From the NCBI RefSeq assembly GCF_900110875.1, contig NZ_FOFM01000007.1, positions 1 through 64,000 of the forward strand: a stretch of 64,000 nt of DNA. The letters are read 5' to 3'. Shown piece after piece: positions 1 through 8,742 of the stretch. The stretch comes from Pseudovibrio axinellae (lineage in GTDB: Bacteria > Pseudomonadota > Alphaproteobacteria > Rhizobiales > Stappiaceae). The notes below the pieces were generated by a model. The model had not been told where the DNA came from. It searched no databases and saw only the letters and a program-made list of their open reading frames with translations. The position numbers and the translations under genes are program-made. Position 1 is the stretch's first letter, and every line of letters begins with the position of its first letter.

Positions 1-97
1 GCCGGGCAGATAGGGCTGGAAATGATAGCCGCATAAGGCTTGAATACAAACAATGGATCCTCACAAAAACTGGAGGAAACTTGGGTCTCAGGTCACA

Positions 98-583
98 ATG
101 ATCCGCCAGATTTTTGCAGATGACCTGGTTTTTTTTAAAAACATACGCTTAGAAGCCCTTCGTAGTGAGCCTGACGCGTTTTGTGCCACCTTGAAAGATT
201 GGCAGGATCTGAGCGATCAACAATGGCTCCAATACATAGAGCGCAGCACCATGCTTATAGCCTTTGAACAAGGCAACCCGGTGGGCATGATGGCCCTGTT
301 TCGTGAAACAGACACAAAGCGACGTCATCGTGCCAGTATCAAGATGGTTTATCTAAACAAATCACAAAGGGGGAACGGCACCGCATCCGCCATGCTCAAC
401 TGCCTGATAGACCTTGCAAGACAACAAGGAGTGACACATCTCGACCTTAAGGTGAATGCTGCAAATACCAGCGCGGTCAGGTTTTATCAGCGAGAGAAGT
501 TTGAACAGGTTGATTATATAGCAGCATCTATGATCAGCAATGGTGAGGTCATCGACGACATGTTGATGTCACGGCACATATAA
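98..583 (+). CDS. GNAT family N-acetyltransferase
   Basis: Predicted cytoplasmic acetyl-CoA-dependent N-acetyltransferase of 161 residues, a normal length for a single GNAT domain. The acetyl-CoA pyrophosphate-binding motif A is seen as Q-R-G-N-G-T at about residues 90-95, followed by the typical motif B segment with Asn121 and the Val-Arg-Phe-Tyr stretch near residue 130. The frame is open from position 53, but the ATG at 98 fits the usual N-terminus (Ile-Arg-Gln start of the fold) and has an AGGT a few bases upstream, so I prefer it. It stands alone, convergent with the chemotaxis operon. The substrate cannot be told from sequence; ribosomal-protein or small-amine acetylation are both possible. 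Confidence 0.8.
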   Translation: MIRQIFADDLVFFKNIRLEALRSEPDAFCATLKDWQDLSDQQWLQYIERSTMLIAFEQGNPVGMMALFRETDTKRRHRASIKMVYLNKSQRGNGTASAMLNCLIDLARQQGVTHLDLKVNAANTSAVRFYQREKFEQVDYIAASMISNGEVIDDMLMSRHI

Positions 584-595
584 ACAAAAACACAA

Positions 596-618
596 AAGGC
601 CAGCGATATGCCGGCCTT
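596..618 (-). terminator. Terminator of the che operon
   Basis: Stem AAGGCC/GGCCTT with a further GC/GC pair lies between the convergent GNAT and cheR genes. On the minus strand it is followed by a T-rich tail (TTTTGTGTTTTTG), so it most likely ends the cheA-cheR transcript. Confidence 0.6.
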
Positions 619-642
619 AAGTCAAGTCACGAAATTCACTTA

Positions 643-1542
643 TTATAAGCGCGATCCACCAACCAAAGCCTGTGCTGGTGCACGGCCCGTGTTGCTGAGT
701 TTGCTTCTGGAGTTCAACGGCTGGGTAGCTGTTTTTTTCTTGCGATAGACACCGCGCAACTCTGGATACGGCTCGAACCCATCCGTCAAGCCAACCACTG
801 TTTCCGCTGCACCGAGCACAAGGAACCCATCATCAGGCAACTGACGGTAGATGCGGTTCAACACATCGATTTTTGTTTGTTGATCAAAGTAGATCAGAAC
901 GTTTCGGCAAAAGATGATGTCAAACTCACCAAGGTGGCTAAAGTTCTCCAACAGATTCAGCTTGCGCCATTGCACCATGGCACGAATCTCAGGAGCCATC
1001 TGCCACAGCTCTCCCTGCTGCGAGAAGTACTTCAGCAGCATTTGAATTGGCAAACCACGCTGGACCTCAAACTGGCTGTAGATACCAGTACGAGCTTTTT
1101 CCAGCACCTCAGTAGAGATGTCAGTACCTATAATCTCAAATCTGAAGGTTCCAACCTTAGCCTTTTCTTCCTTCAGATACATGCTGAGCGAATACGGCTC
1201 CTGCCCTGTGGAAGCCGCCGCACACCAGATTCTTGCACTACGCCGCGTCTTCCTTGCATCAAGCAGATGTGGAAGCATCACATTGCGGAAGCTCTCAAAC
1301 GGCCTTTTGTCGCGAAAGAAGAATGACTCGTTTGTCGTCATAGCTTCCACCACATCGCTCTGGAGCGACATAGACCCAGCTTTACTGATCGCAAGAATGA
1401 GTTCGCTCAGTCCATTGAGGTTGTTACGACGAGCAACCGGCAACAACCTGCTTTCAACCAGATACTGTTTTTCATCAGAAAGAACGAGGCCGCTACGCGA
1501 TTTCAGAAATTTCTTCAGGAAATCATATTCAGAAGTCATCAT
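643..1542 (-). CDS. cheR: Chemotaxis protein methyltransferase CheR
   Basis: S-adenosylmethionine-dependent methyltransferase that methylates glutamates of chemoreceptors, the adaptation arm of chemotaxis. 299 residues. The substrate-binding TNESFFFRD segment is at about residues 70-78, the SAM-binding motif A-A-S-T-G-Q-E-P-Y-S at about 109-118, and FCRNVLIYFD at 211-220. It is the last gene of cheA-cheW-cheY-cheB-cheR; its start overlaps the cheB stop by 4 bases (ATGA), suggesting translational coupling. No pentapeptide-docking or TPR extension is seen. A second ATG immediately follows the first, so the start is uncertain by one codon. Confidence 0.95.
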   Translation of the reverse strand: MMTSEYDFLKKFLKSRSGLVLSDEKQYLVESRLLPVARRNNLNGLSELILAISKAGSMSLQSDVVEAMTTNESFFFRDKRPFESFRNVMLPHLLDARKTRRSARIWCAAASTGQEPYSLSMYLKEEKAKVGTFRFEIIGTDISTEVLEKARTGIYSQFEVQRGLPIQMLLKYFSQQGELWQMAPEIRAMVQWRKLNLLENFSHLGEFDIIFCRNVLIYFDQQTKIDVLNRIYRQLPDDGFLVLGAAETVVGLTDGFEPYPELRGVYRKKKTATQPLNSRSKLSNTGRAPAQALVGGSRL

Positions 1543-2795
1543 CTCGCGGCTCCTTTTAAGATACGCTTGACTTGTGCACCCATCTGATCAAGAGGCACCA
1601 CACCACTGCAATTCCCTGAACGGGCTGCAGCTCCCGGCATGCCCCAGACAACGCTGGAGGCCTCATCTTGTGCAATAACGCTACCACCCTTGCCGGAAAT
1701 AACATTTACGCCATGTGCGCCATCACTGCCCATTCCGGTTAAAACGATCGCCAGACACGCTGTGCCGAAAACTTCGGCTGCACTTTCAAAAAGTGGATCC
1801 ACAGATGGCTTACAGAAATTGACGGGAGCACCGTCTTCAAGCAGCGTTACCGCTTGCCCGTTCTGCTTACCGATTTTCAAATGAATTCCGCCTGGAGCAA
1901 CGTAGATATGACCAGGTTTCAATACATCCATGTGTTCAGCTTCTTTGGAAGGAAGTTGAAGTTGCTTATGCAAATGCTCTGCAAGAATTGTCGTAAACGT
2001 ACGCGGCATATGCTGCGTAATCAGGACAGGAACATTGAGCAAACTTTCACGCGCATCAGTCAGCACACGCTGCAACGCCTGCGGTCCGCCCGTTGAACTG
2101 CCAATCACCAGAGCCCGTGGCACGACCGACGAATAGGGCCTCAGCGTGATCTCTGGCTTCCCACTGGCAGGTTGCATGACAGAACGATTCCGCCGCATCG
2201 CGCTGCGCATGTCTGGGCGTACACCAGCCACTTCAGCACGCCCTTTGTGAGGATCGTTTACGACCTCAGCGCGCATCCGTCGTGCTGGCTCTGCTACTGT
2301 TGTAGTGCGTTTTAAACGCTTACCACCACGTCCAAGCAGTTTCAGTTTTTCCAGCAGCTCTCGCTGAAAGTCTGTCGCGCTGGCAGTTTGACCGGTTGTT
2401 TCGGGCTTAGCCACGTAGTCTGTCGCACCAAGCGAAAGTGCTTTCAAGCTAACTTCTGCATTGCGGCGCGTAAGCGTGGACGCCATAACGATGATAAGGT
2501 CGCGCTTCTTCTCAAGTAGTTTGGGAAGAGCAGTCAGGCCATCCATCACAGGCATTTCAACATCAAGCACCACCACATCGGGGTTAGAGCGCTCAACGTC
2601 TTTTACAGCCATTTCCCCGTTACGGTGAGTTGCGGCAACTTCAAGGTCCGGGTCTGCTTCAATCCATCTGCTAAACAAACCGCGTATGACAACGGAGTCA
2701 TCCACGACCATGACACGGACTGGAGCTGCTTGACCGGATTTTTGTGTTTTCGGCTCTTCAATTTTTGCATGCATGCCAAACCGGCCTATACTCAT
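1539..2795 (-). CDS. cheB: Chemotaxis response regulator methylesterase/deamidase CheB
   Basis: Removes methyl groups from (and may deamidate) chemoreceptor glutamines/glutamates; activated by phosphorylation from CheA. 418 residues, longer than the usual 350 because of a basic linker. Receiver domain at about 26-145 with the acidic pair D32/D33, phospho-acceptor D78 and K130; Arg/Lys-rich linker at 155-225; catalytic methylesterase domain from about 226 with S234 in GSSTGG, H262 in QHMP and D358 in TGMGSDG. The first ATG lies 2 bases after the cheY stop; a second ATG at codon 8 is also possible. Overlaps cheR by 4 bases. Confidence 0.96.
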   Translation of the reverse strand: MSIGRFGMHAKIEEPKTQKSGQAAPVRVMVVDDSVVIRGLFSRWIEADPDLEVAATHRNGEMAVKDVERSNPDVVVLDVEMPVMDGLTALPKLLEKKRDLIIVMASTLTRRNAEVSLKALSLGATDYVAKPETTGQTASATDFQRELLEKLKLLGRGGKRLKRTTTVAEPARRMRAEVVNDPHKGRAEVAGVRPDMRSAMRRNRSVMQPASGKPEITLRPYSSVVPRALVIGSSTGGPQALQRVLTDARESLLNVPVLITQHMPRTFTTILAEHLHKQLQLPSKEAEHMDVLKPGHIYVAPGGIHLKIGKQNGQAVTLLEDGAPVNFCKPSVDPLFESAAEVFGTACLAIVLTGMGSDGAHGVNVISGKGGSVIAQDEASSVVWGMPGAAARSGNCSGVVPLDQMGAQVKRILKGAAR

Positions 2796-2797
2796 TT

Positions 2798-3163
2798 TTA
2801 GACCAATCCAACTTCCTGAAATTTCGCCGACAGAATCTCCCTGTCAAACGGTTTCATGATGTATTCGTTCGCGCCAGCACGGATCGCTTTGGTGATGTGA
2901 GCGACATCGTTTTCTGTCGTACAGAAAACAACAATCGGTTCATCTCCACCTTCCTCTTCGCGAAGCTTAGCCAAAAACTCCAACCCGTCCATGACAGGCA
3001 TATTCCAGTCTAGCAAGACCGCATCCGGCATTGAGGCTTTACAAGCATCAAGCGCTTTCTGGCCGTCCTCAGCTTCGATGATTTCAAATCCAATGTCCTC
3101 CAGAATGCGGCGGGCCACTTTGCGAATTACGCTGGAATCGTCAACAACCAGACACTTTTTCAT
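2798..3163 (-). CDS. cheY: Single-domain response regulator CheY
   Basis: Stand-alone receiver of 121 residues that would take phosphate from CheA. The acidic pair D8/D9, phospho-acceptor D52 in LLDWNMP, T83 in CTTEN and K104 in the K-P-F motif are all present, so it should be phosphorylatable. The frame is open 17 codons further upstream, but the Met at 3163 directly precedes the conserved K-K-C-L-V-V-D-D start and gives the standard length. Tightly packed between cheW and cheB. It may act as phosphate output or sink; with no flagellar genes in the window its target is unknown. Confidence 0.93.
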   Translation of the reverse strand: MKKCLVVDDSSVIRKVARRILEDIGFEIIEAEDGQKALDACKASMPDAVLLDWNMPVMDGLEFLAKLREEEGGDEPIVVFCTTENDVAHITKAIRAGANEYIMKPFDREILSAKFQEVGLV

Positions 3164-3194
3164 TAAATCTGCTCTCTCGCTTCGCAGGTATGCT

Positions 3195-3692
3195 TTATGC
3201 AGCTTTAGGTTCAATCAAGGAGCTCAACAGGCGCTCCACATCAAGTACCACCATTAGGCGTCCATCCAGCCGATGCACTCCGCCGGAAATCTCAGCCCAA
3301 CGGAAGTCAAGATTGGATGGGTTTGCTTCCATCTCACTTTTGAGCAAGTTGAGAACTTCTCCTACGGCATCAATCACGAGGCCGTAAGACTCCCCTTTAT
3401 ACTCAATACCGACAGCCATCATGCCCTGATCAGTTTCATTTGGCTTAAGATGAAGTTTGCGACGCATATTAATGGCGGTCACAATGCGACCGCGCAAGTT
3501 CAACACGCCTTCAACTTCAACCGGTGCCAAAGGAACACGGGTCACTTTCTCAGGGACAAACACATCATGCACCTGAGAGATCGGCAGACCAAATAACTGG
3601 TCGCCAATCACCACAGTTACATATTGGATATTGTCAGCACTGCCCTGGCGGTTCTCTTCGCTGTCTACCGTTGCGAGTCTATGAGGGGTCAT
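3195..3692 (-). CDS. cheW: Chemotaxis coupling protein CheW
   Basis: Cytoplasmic adaptor that links chemoreceptors to CheA. 165 residues, one CheW domain from about residue 24 to the C-terminus, including the conserved L-N-L-R-G-R stretch at about 65-70 that marks the family. The first codon overlaps the cheA stop by 4 bases, so it is probably translationally coupled to cheA. No alternative assignment is likely. Confidence 0.95.
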   Translation of the reverse strand: MTPHRLATVDSEENRQGSADNIQYVTVVIGDQLFGLPISQVHDVFVPEKVTRVPLAPVEVEGVLNLRGRIVTAINMRRKLHLKPNETDQGMMAVGIEYKGESYGLVIDAVGEVLNLLKSEMEANPSNLDFRWAEISGGVHRLDGRLMVVLDVERLLSSLIEPKAA

Positions 3693-6424
3693 GCTGCAAC
3701 TCCAACTTCATTAGTCAAAACATCTTTGAGCGCTGCCAACAGTCCTGGACGGTCGAACTTGGCCACGTAGTCATCAAAGCCAGCCTGACGGCCTTTTTCA
3801 ATAGACGCAGGTGTCACCACAGCGGACAGGGCGATGATTGGTAAATGACGGAAGCGCGTATCACGACGCAGGCTTTCACAGAAGTCATTGCCACTGATCT
3901 CCGGCATCTCAATGTCGGTTACAATCGCAGAGAAATCGGTGCCTTTTTCCATGAGTTCAAAAGCATTTTGCGCACTTGAACAAACAGTTACCTCATATCC
4001 CGCTGCCTTTAAGACCGGCGTGAGCATGTTTCTGAAGAACGCACTGTCATCAATGAAGAGAAGCTTGCGCACCTTCGCAATCGCGTCAACTTCCTTGTGC
4101 ATGAACCAGTCATCAAAGGCGAGTGGCAGGTAATGGCCAAGGTCAATCACTTCAGTTGCACGCTCGCGTACAATTGCAGAACCAAGAACACCCTGACGCT
4201 CTGAGACAACTTCAATGTTCATCCGGTCTTCGACAATATCTACAATCTGATCAACAACCAGACCCATAGAACGCCCATTATCAGAAAACACCAGCATTGG
4301 CTGCGTGCCTTCAGACTTATGCTGAGCACCTTCATGAACGTAAACAAGTGGCATCAGAGAACCGCGGTACTGGACCAGATCACGCCCATTTGAGCGTTCA
4401 ATTTTCGCAACATCGAACTCTTCAAGACGCGTAACCAGAGACAATGGAACTGCCTTCGGTTCATCAGATCCGGCACGGAACAGCAGCAAGGAGATCGGCG
4501 CGTCAGTATCAATCACACTGAGTTCTTGCTCATATCGCTCGTCTTCAGCTGTATCACTCAGTGTTCCAGATGCATGGTTTGCCATCGCACTTGCCACGCC
4601 ATTTGGATCCACAATCATGATAACGGAGCCGTCACCCAAGATGGTATTACCAGAGAACATATTGATGTTGCGCAGCATGGAAGACATCGGTTTTACAACG
4701 ATCTCTTCTGTATGGAAGACACCATCAACAACCACACCAAAGGACTGGCTGCCAACCTGCATAACAACGATGAACCCATTGTCCTCATCAAGATCAGCAT
4801 CTTCCGTTTGACCCAGTAATTCAGACATATGCACCAACGGCAGCAGCTTACTTCGCAACCTTAAGACCGGTCGATCTTTAAGCCGCTCGATACGATGCTC
4901 GGAGTTGGACTGAACACGAACCAGTTCCACAACAGAAAGCTGAGGAATTGCATAACGATTGCCGCCAGCTTCCACAATAAGTGTGGACACGATAGCAAGC
5001 GTCAGCGGGATCTTGATAATGAAGCTGGAACCACGCCCAGGTGTCGAGCGCAAATCAATGGAACCGCCGATGAGTTCAACATTGTTCCGCACAACATCCA
5101 TGCCAACGCCGCGACCAGAGACGCTGGTAACGTTCGTGGCCGTGGAGAAGCCAGCTGCAAAGATGAACTTGTAGATCTGTTGATCCGCCATCTTTTCAAG
5201 TTCAGCTTCGGTCGTAACACCGTTTTTAAGTGCTTTTTCCTTGATCTTTTCAAGGTTAAGGCCGCGACCATCATCTTTAACTTCGATGATGATGTGACCG
5301 CCCTCGTGGTAAGCTGAAAGAGTGATGTTCCCTTTCTCTGGCTTACCAACAGCAACACGATCTGCAGGCTCTTCCAGACCGTGGTCTGCTGAGTTGCGGA
5401 TCATATGTGTTAGAGGATCTTTGATCAGCTCCAGAACCTGACGATCAAGCTCTGTTTCGGCACCAATCATTTCAAGCCCGATAGGCTTGTTCAGTTCCTG
5501 AGAAAGATCGCGAACAATACGCGGAAGCTTTTGCCATGCATTGCCAATTGGCTGCATGCGCGTCTTCATCACACCTTCCTGCAACTCGCCAGTCACATTT
5601 GAAAGGCGCTGCAAAGGAACCTTGAATTCGCTATCTTCATGACGACGAACAATTTCCAAAAGCTGGTTGCGTGTCAGCACCAGTTCCGAAACCATTGTCA
5701 TCAAATGTTCCAAAGTCTCAACATTCACGCGAATGGATTGATTGGAAACACTCTGGCCAGATGCCTTACCCTTTGCGCTTGGGTTCTTTGGCTTGGCAAC
5801 TTCTTCGTGAGGAGCTTGCGCATCTGCTGCAGGAACTTCAGCACCACCCGCTGGCTTGCCGTCTTCCTCAGTTTCATCTGCAGCCGTAGGAAGCTCGATC
5901 TCGACTTCAGCTTCCTGGAATGCACGCTCAAGATCATCAAGAGACACTTCACCGGGACGAAGAGGACGCTCCAGAACCTGATGAACATCTGCCTCATCTT
6001 CAGCTGCTTTTTCGTCTGCCATAGCCGCCGCCATGTCATCTTCTTCAGCATTCAGTGAAAGGCGCTCCAGCTCATCAATGAGATCGCGATCAGTTCCATC
6101 AGGCTCAGTGCCATTGGCCGCTTCAAGGTCCGCAAGGATGTCTTTGATTCGATCAATTGAGCCAAGAACAAGTGTCACAGCTTCATGGGTTACAGGAACA
6201 CCATCGCGGAACTTGCCCATAAGAGTTTCGGCTGCGTGGGCGATTGCTTCCAAACGCGGCAGTCCTAAGAACCCACAAGTGCCTTTGATTGTATGCACTA
6301 ACCTGAAAATGTTATCCAGAATTGTGGCGTTGTTCGGCTCTTGCTCAAACTTCACCAACTCTACGTCGACAACATCCAGGCTTTCATTGGTCTCAGTGAG
6401 AAACTCTCTGAGAAGATCGTCCAT
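3689..6424 (-). CDS. cheA: Chemotaxis sensor kinase CheA, hybrid with tandem CheW domains and a receiver
   Basis: Histidine kinase of chemosensory arrays, about 911 residues, longer than the roughly 650 of classical CheA. Order seen: HPt domain with phosphorylatable His44 in H-T-I-K-G-T; acidic linker (about 115-235); dimerisation region; ATPase domain with an N-box (Asn-Ser-Ala-Asp-His-Gly), the D-D-G-R-G-L motif and G-R-G-V-G-M; a first CheW domain; a second, more divergent CheW-like domain; and a C-terminal receiver with D-D-S and T-D-I-E-M-P. The ATG at 6424 is preferred over a GTG three codons earlier. Heads the operon. Hybrid CheA proteins of this kind are known in alternative, non-enteric Che systems. 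Confidence 0.95.
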   Translation of the reverse strand: MDDLLREFLTETNESLDVVDVELVKFEQEPNNATILDNIFRLVHTIKGTCGFLGLPRLEAIAHAAETLMGKFRDGVPVTHEAVTLVLGSIDRIKDILADLEAANGTEPDGTDRDLIDELERLSLNAEEDDMAAAMADEKAAEDEADVHQVLERPLRPGEVSLDDLERAFQEAEVEIELPTAADETEEDGKPAGGAEVPAADAQAPHEEVAKPKNPSAKGKASGQSVSNQSIRVNVETLEHLMTMVSELVLTRNQLLEIVRRHEDSEFKVPLQRLSNVTGELQEGVMKTRMQPIGNAWQKLPRIVRDLSQELNKPIGLEMIGAETELDRQVLELIKDPLTHMIRNSADHGLEEPADRVAVGKPEKGNITLSAYHEGGHIIIEVKDDGRGLNLEKIKEKALKNGVTTEAELEKMADQQIYKFIFAAGFSTATNVTSVSGRGVGMDVVRNNVELIGGSIDLRSTPGRGSSFIIKIPLTLAIVSTLIVEAGGNRYAIPQLSVVELVRVQSNSEHRIERLKDRPVLRLRSKLLPLVHMSELLGQTEDADLDEDNGFIVVMQVGSQSFGVVVDGVFHTEEIVVKPMSSMLRNINMFSGNTILGDGSVIMIVDPNGVASAMANHASGTLSDTAEDERYEQELSVIDTDAPISLLLFRAGSDEPKAVPLSLVTRLEEFDVAKIERSNGRDLVQYRGSLMPLVYVHEGAQHKSEGTQPMLVFSDNGRSMGLVVDQIVDIVEDRMNIEVVSERQGVLGSAIVRERATEVIDLGHYLPLAFDDWFMHKEVDAIAKVRKLLFIDDSAFFRNMLTPVLKAAGYEVTVCSSAQNAFELMEKGTDFSAIVTDIEMPEISGNDFCESLRRDTRFRHLPIIALSAVVTPASIEKGRQAGFDDYVAKFDRPGLLAALKDVLTNEVGVAA

Positions 6425-6574
6425 GGCCCGCACCCACTCAATGCTTAGGGGAGCCTCAAAAAGCGAGACTCCTATTAATTCACTGTGGTTGAGTGTTAAG
6501 CGAAACGGTTAACATAGGTTGAAAGATTGTAAGATTCATCCAACCTAAGATAACTGGTTGTTTTTGGCTAACGA

Positions 6575-7231
6575 TCAGACGGAGGCCGAAACGTGAGTAT
6601 TTGCCTTGCATATAACGGCGTCACCGTCTTTGCTCAGACCAATATTTAAGCCTGCTTCTTCTGCGAGTAAAACAGCATAGATTGGCTGAACAGTGTGCGC
6701 ATCAATGCGTTCTGGCTCTTGCCCGGAAAGAATCTCGCTTACAACCTGAGGGATTCGTGCGTTGGTGCCCTCAGCTTTAAGAAGAAAATCAGGAGCCTGT
6801 GCATCACCGGCCATACTGATAGAAATTGTGCCGCCGCGCGGTACACACTGGTTCATCAAAAGAAGCAGGTTCAAAATCAGCTTTACCTGATTTTTTGGCA
6901 TCAAAAGGCGTGGCAGTCCCCACTCAAGGTTTGCCTTTTCGTTACTCATATAACCAGTCGCGACTTCCTGAGCATCCCCAAGGTCAATCTCCGCACCAGC
7001 AGAGCCCGCAGCGCCAAAGGCCAAGCGAGCGAACTGCAGTTTTGCAGAAGCTTGACGTGCCGACTTGCGAATAAGGTCCATCGCAAAGTCTGCCATGTCC
7101 TCATTGCCTTCTTCATCCAACACTTCCAAGCCGTTGGTGATCGCCCCGACAGGTGAAATAATGTCGTGGCACACACGGCTTGCGACGAGTGCGGCAAGAT
7201 CAAGAGAAGACAAATCTTTAAATACTGACAT
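6575..7231 (-). CDS. chpT: Histidine phosphotransferase ChpT
   Basis: Dimeric phosphotransferase that in alphaproteobacteria passes phosphate from the hybrid kinase CckA to CtrA and CpdR, controlling cell cycle and motility genes. 218 residues. The N-terminal helix carries the phosphorylatable His22 in R-V-C-H-D-I, the motif typical of the family, followed by a degenerate ATPase-like fold without nucleotide-binding motifs. A GGAGCGG ribosome site precedes the ATG. It lies 150 bases upstream of cheA on the same strand, so joint transcription is possible. Assignment to ChpT rests on the motif, length and taxon. Confidence 0.9.
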   Translation of the reverse strand: MSVFKDLSSLDLAALVASRVCHDIISPVGAITNGLEVLDEEGNEDMADFAMDLIRKSARQASAKLQFARLAFGAAGSAGAEIDLGDAQEVATGYMSNEKANLEWGLPRLLMPKNQVKLILNLLLLMNQCVPRGGTISISMAGDAQAPDFLLKAEGTNARIPQVVSEILSGQEPERIDAHTVQPIYAVLLAEEAGLNIGLSKDGDAVICKANTHVSASV

Positions 7232-7324
7232 AACCGCTCCAGAGCATTGGCCTACTGGCCCTTTGATTGATTCGTGACGTAGCGAAAAAGCTACAATCCT
7301 GCCGATTTAATTCCAAGCTGGACA

Positions 7325-7810
7325 TCATTGATATGGACCGCATTTCACATCACCTGCATGACTTTTTGCCTTCACAAGCAAGGTATCCGGCGCTGACAGA
7401 AACAAAGCTCGATGTTCCCTGCCCTGAAATAACATTAACTGCTGGTCATAAATAAGGTATATCTTCGCCAATCCCTCGGCTCTATAGCCTTGCGCAAGTG
7501 AGAGTGCATCGCATCCCTGAAATAGTGGGGCATAAACCTCCGGTGAATGCCGAAACGCATCTCTGTTTCCCTCATTAGAGAATGCCCAGATCCGCCCGCC
7601 CCAAGAAAGCGTAATGTCCTCCCGACCTTTTTCGGGAAGCTGAGAGACCTGATAGGACACCGGATCGAACATGGAAAGCACATATGTGAATCGCTCCTGC
7701 GCATTCACAGAAACGACCACCAGCATCAAAAAAACGCCCGCTGCCCCGAGAACTTTCGTAATAACTGCTAATTTCCTGTAGAAAACCTCAGAAATCATGA
7801 GAATGTCCAT
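7325..7810 (-). CDS. Exported YHS-like domain protein of unknown function
   Basis: 161 residues with a hydrophobic N-terminal segment (about 15-35) ending in an Ala-Gln site, so probably exported or anchored. The mature part resembles YHS-domain proteins: F-D-P-V-S-Y near its start, then a Trp-Gly-Gly-Arg-Ile-Trp-Ala-Phe segment and an Asn-Arg-Asp-Ala-Phe segment followed by S-P-E-V-Y-A-P. Such domains are often found in metal-related or heme-related proteins, but the function here is unknown. Two Met codons at 1 and 5 leave the start uncertain. It is transcribed toward chpT with 93 bases between them. Confidence 0.65.
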   Translation of the reverse strand: MDILMISEVFYRKLAVITKVLGAAGVFLMLVVVSVNAQERFTYVLSMFDPVSYQVSQLPEKGREDITLSWGGRIWAFSNEGNRDAFRHSPEVYAPLFQGCDALSLAQGYRAEGLAKIYLIYDQQLMLFQGREHRALFLSAPDTLLVKAKSHAGDVKCGPYQ

Positions 7811-8039
7811 CCAGAGTCCGAATCACCTGCATTAACTAAACTGATACGTTCGCTAAAGATACAAAATCTGCAACTTGAGGCCAACGGGATCTACTGTGTT
7901 TACTCGGCTTTCCAGTGGTTAAGTGCTGGGTAGAAATAAAAGCTAGAGCTTGTGGCCAATGAAAGTTGCACTATGCCCATAACATTGGATTTGCTCTGAA
8001 CAATCCAAATTCTCAAGTTTCTTGGAAGGAGACGTTGGC

Positions 8040-8636
8040 ATGATGACGAGCCTGTTCACTAATCTGCGTAACAGAGCTGCAATTGTCCTTTGCGCCAGTC
8101 TTGCACTGCTGGTGCTCAACACACATTCATTTGCGCAATCCTCTGTTGAGCAATCGCGTTATCACGAAAAAGACATCCTCTCCACCGGCCATCAGTTCTT
8201 TGGTTCAATATCCACGGGCCTCGCCCAGGTCGTTGAGCGTGCTATCCAGCAATACGGAGAACCAAACGGATATATCCTGGGCCAGGAAGGATCTGCTGCA
8301 TTTTTTGCTGGAGCGTCCTACGGTGAAGGTACGCTATACACACGTAACGCGGGCAACCACCAGATTTTCTGGCAAGGACCATCCCTGGGCTTTGACGTGG
8401 GCGGCGACGGCGCACGCGTTATGATGCTTGTCTACGATCTGCCAAGTGTCGACGCTATTTTCCGCCGTTATGTTGGAGCAAACGGCTCAGCATACCTGGT
8501 AGGTGGCTTTGGCATGCAGGTTTTGTCCAACAACGAAATCTTTGTTGTGCCGGTACGCGCAGGCGTTGGCGCCCGCCTTGGCCTTAACATGGGTTATTTG
8601 AAATTTACTAGGAAGCCAACTTGGAATCCTTTCTGA
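8040..8636 (+). CDS. DUF1134 family periplasmic protein (EipA-like)
   Basis: 198 residues with a clear signal peptide (basic start, hydrophobic core, Ser-Phe-Ala-Gln cleavage region near residue 33). The mature part is rich in glycine and matches my memory of the DUF1134 family, whose Brucella member EipA supports envelope integrity and virulence. The open frame starts 6 codons earlier at a TTG, but GGAAGGAG sits 6 bases before the ATG at 8040, which decides the start. Monocistronic-looking, with 229 bases of upstream spacer. The molecular activity of the family is not established. Confidence 0.85.
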   Translation: MMTSLFTNLRNRAAIVLCASLALLVLNTHSFAQSSVEQSRYHEKDILSTGHQFFGSISTGLAQVVERAIQQYGEPNGYILGQEGSAAFFAGASYGEGTLYTRNAGNHQIFWQGPSLGFDVGGDGARVMMLVYDLPSVDAIFRRYVGANGSAYLVGGFGMQVLSNNEIFVVPVRAGVGARLGLNMGYLKFTRKPTWNPF

Positions 8637-8742
8637 TATAACTAACCCAACGTTAGTGATATTTTGGCAAGTTAGTGTGTGAGAGACTGCTCTCATGGCG
8701 AGTGTTGTCTCTCATACCTCTTAAACAAATCAGGCACAGCTT

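Noticed and set aside
1-36. Possible C-terminal tail of an upstream plus-strand gene ending at TAA (34-36).
   Set aside because: Only eleven codons are visible, with no feature that supports coding.
6490-6520. Possible CtrA box (TTAA...TTAA) upstream of cheA.
   Set aside because: The two half sites are 9 bases apart rather than the 7 of a full CtrA site.
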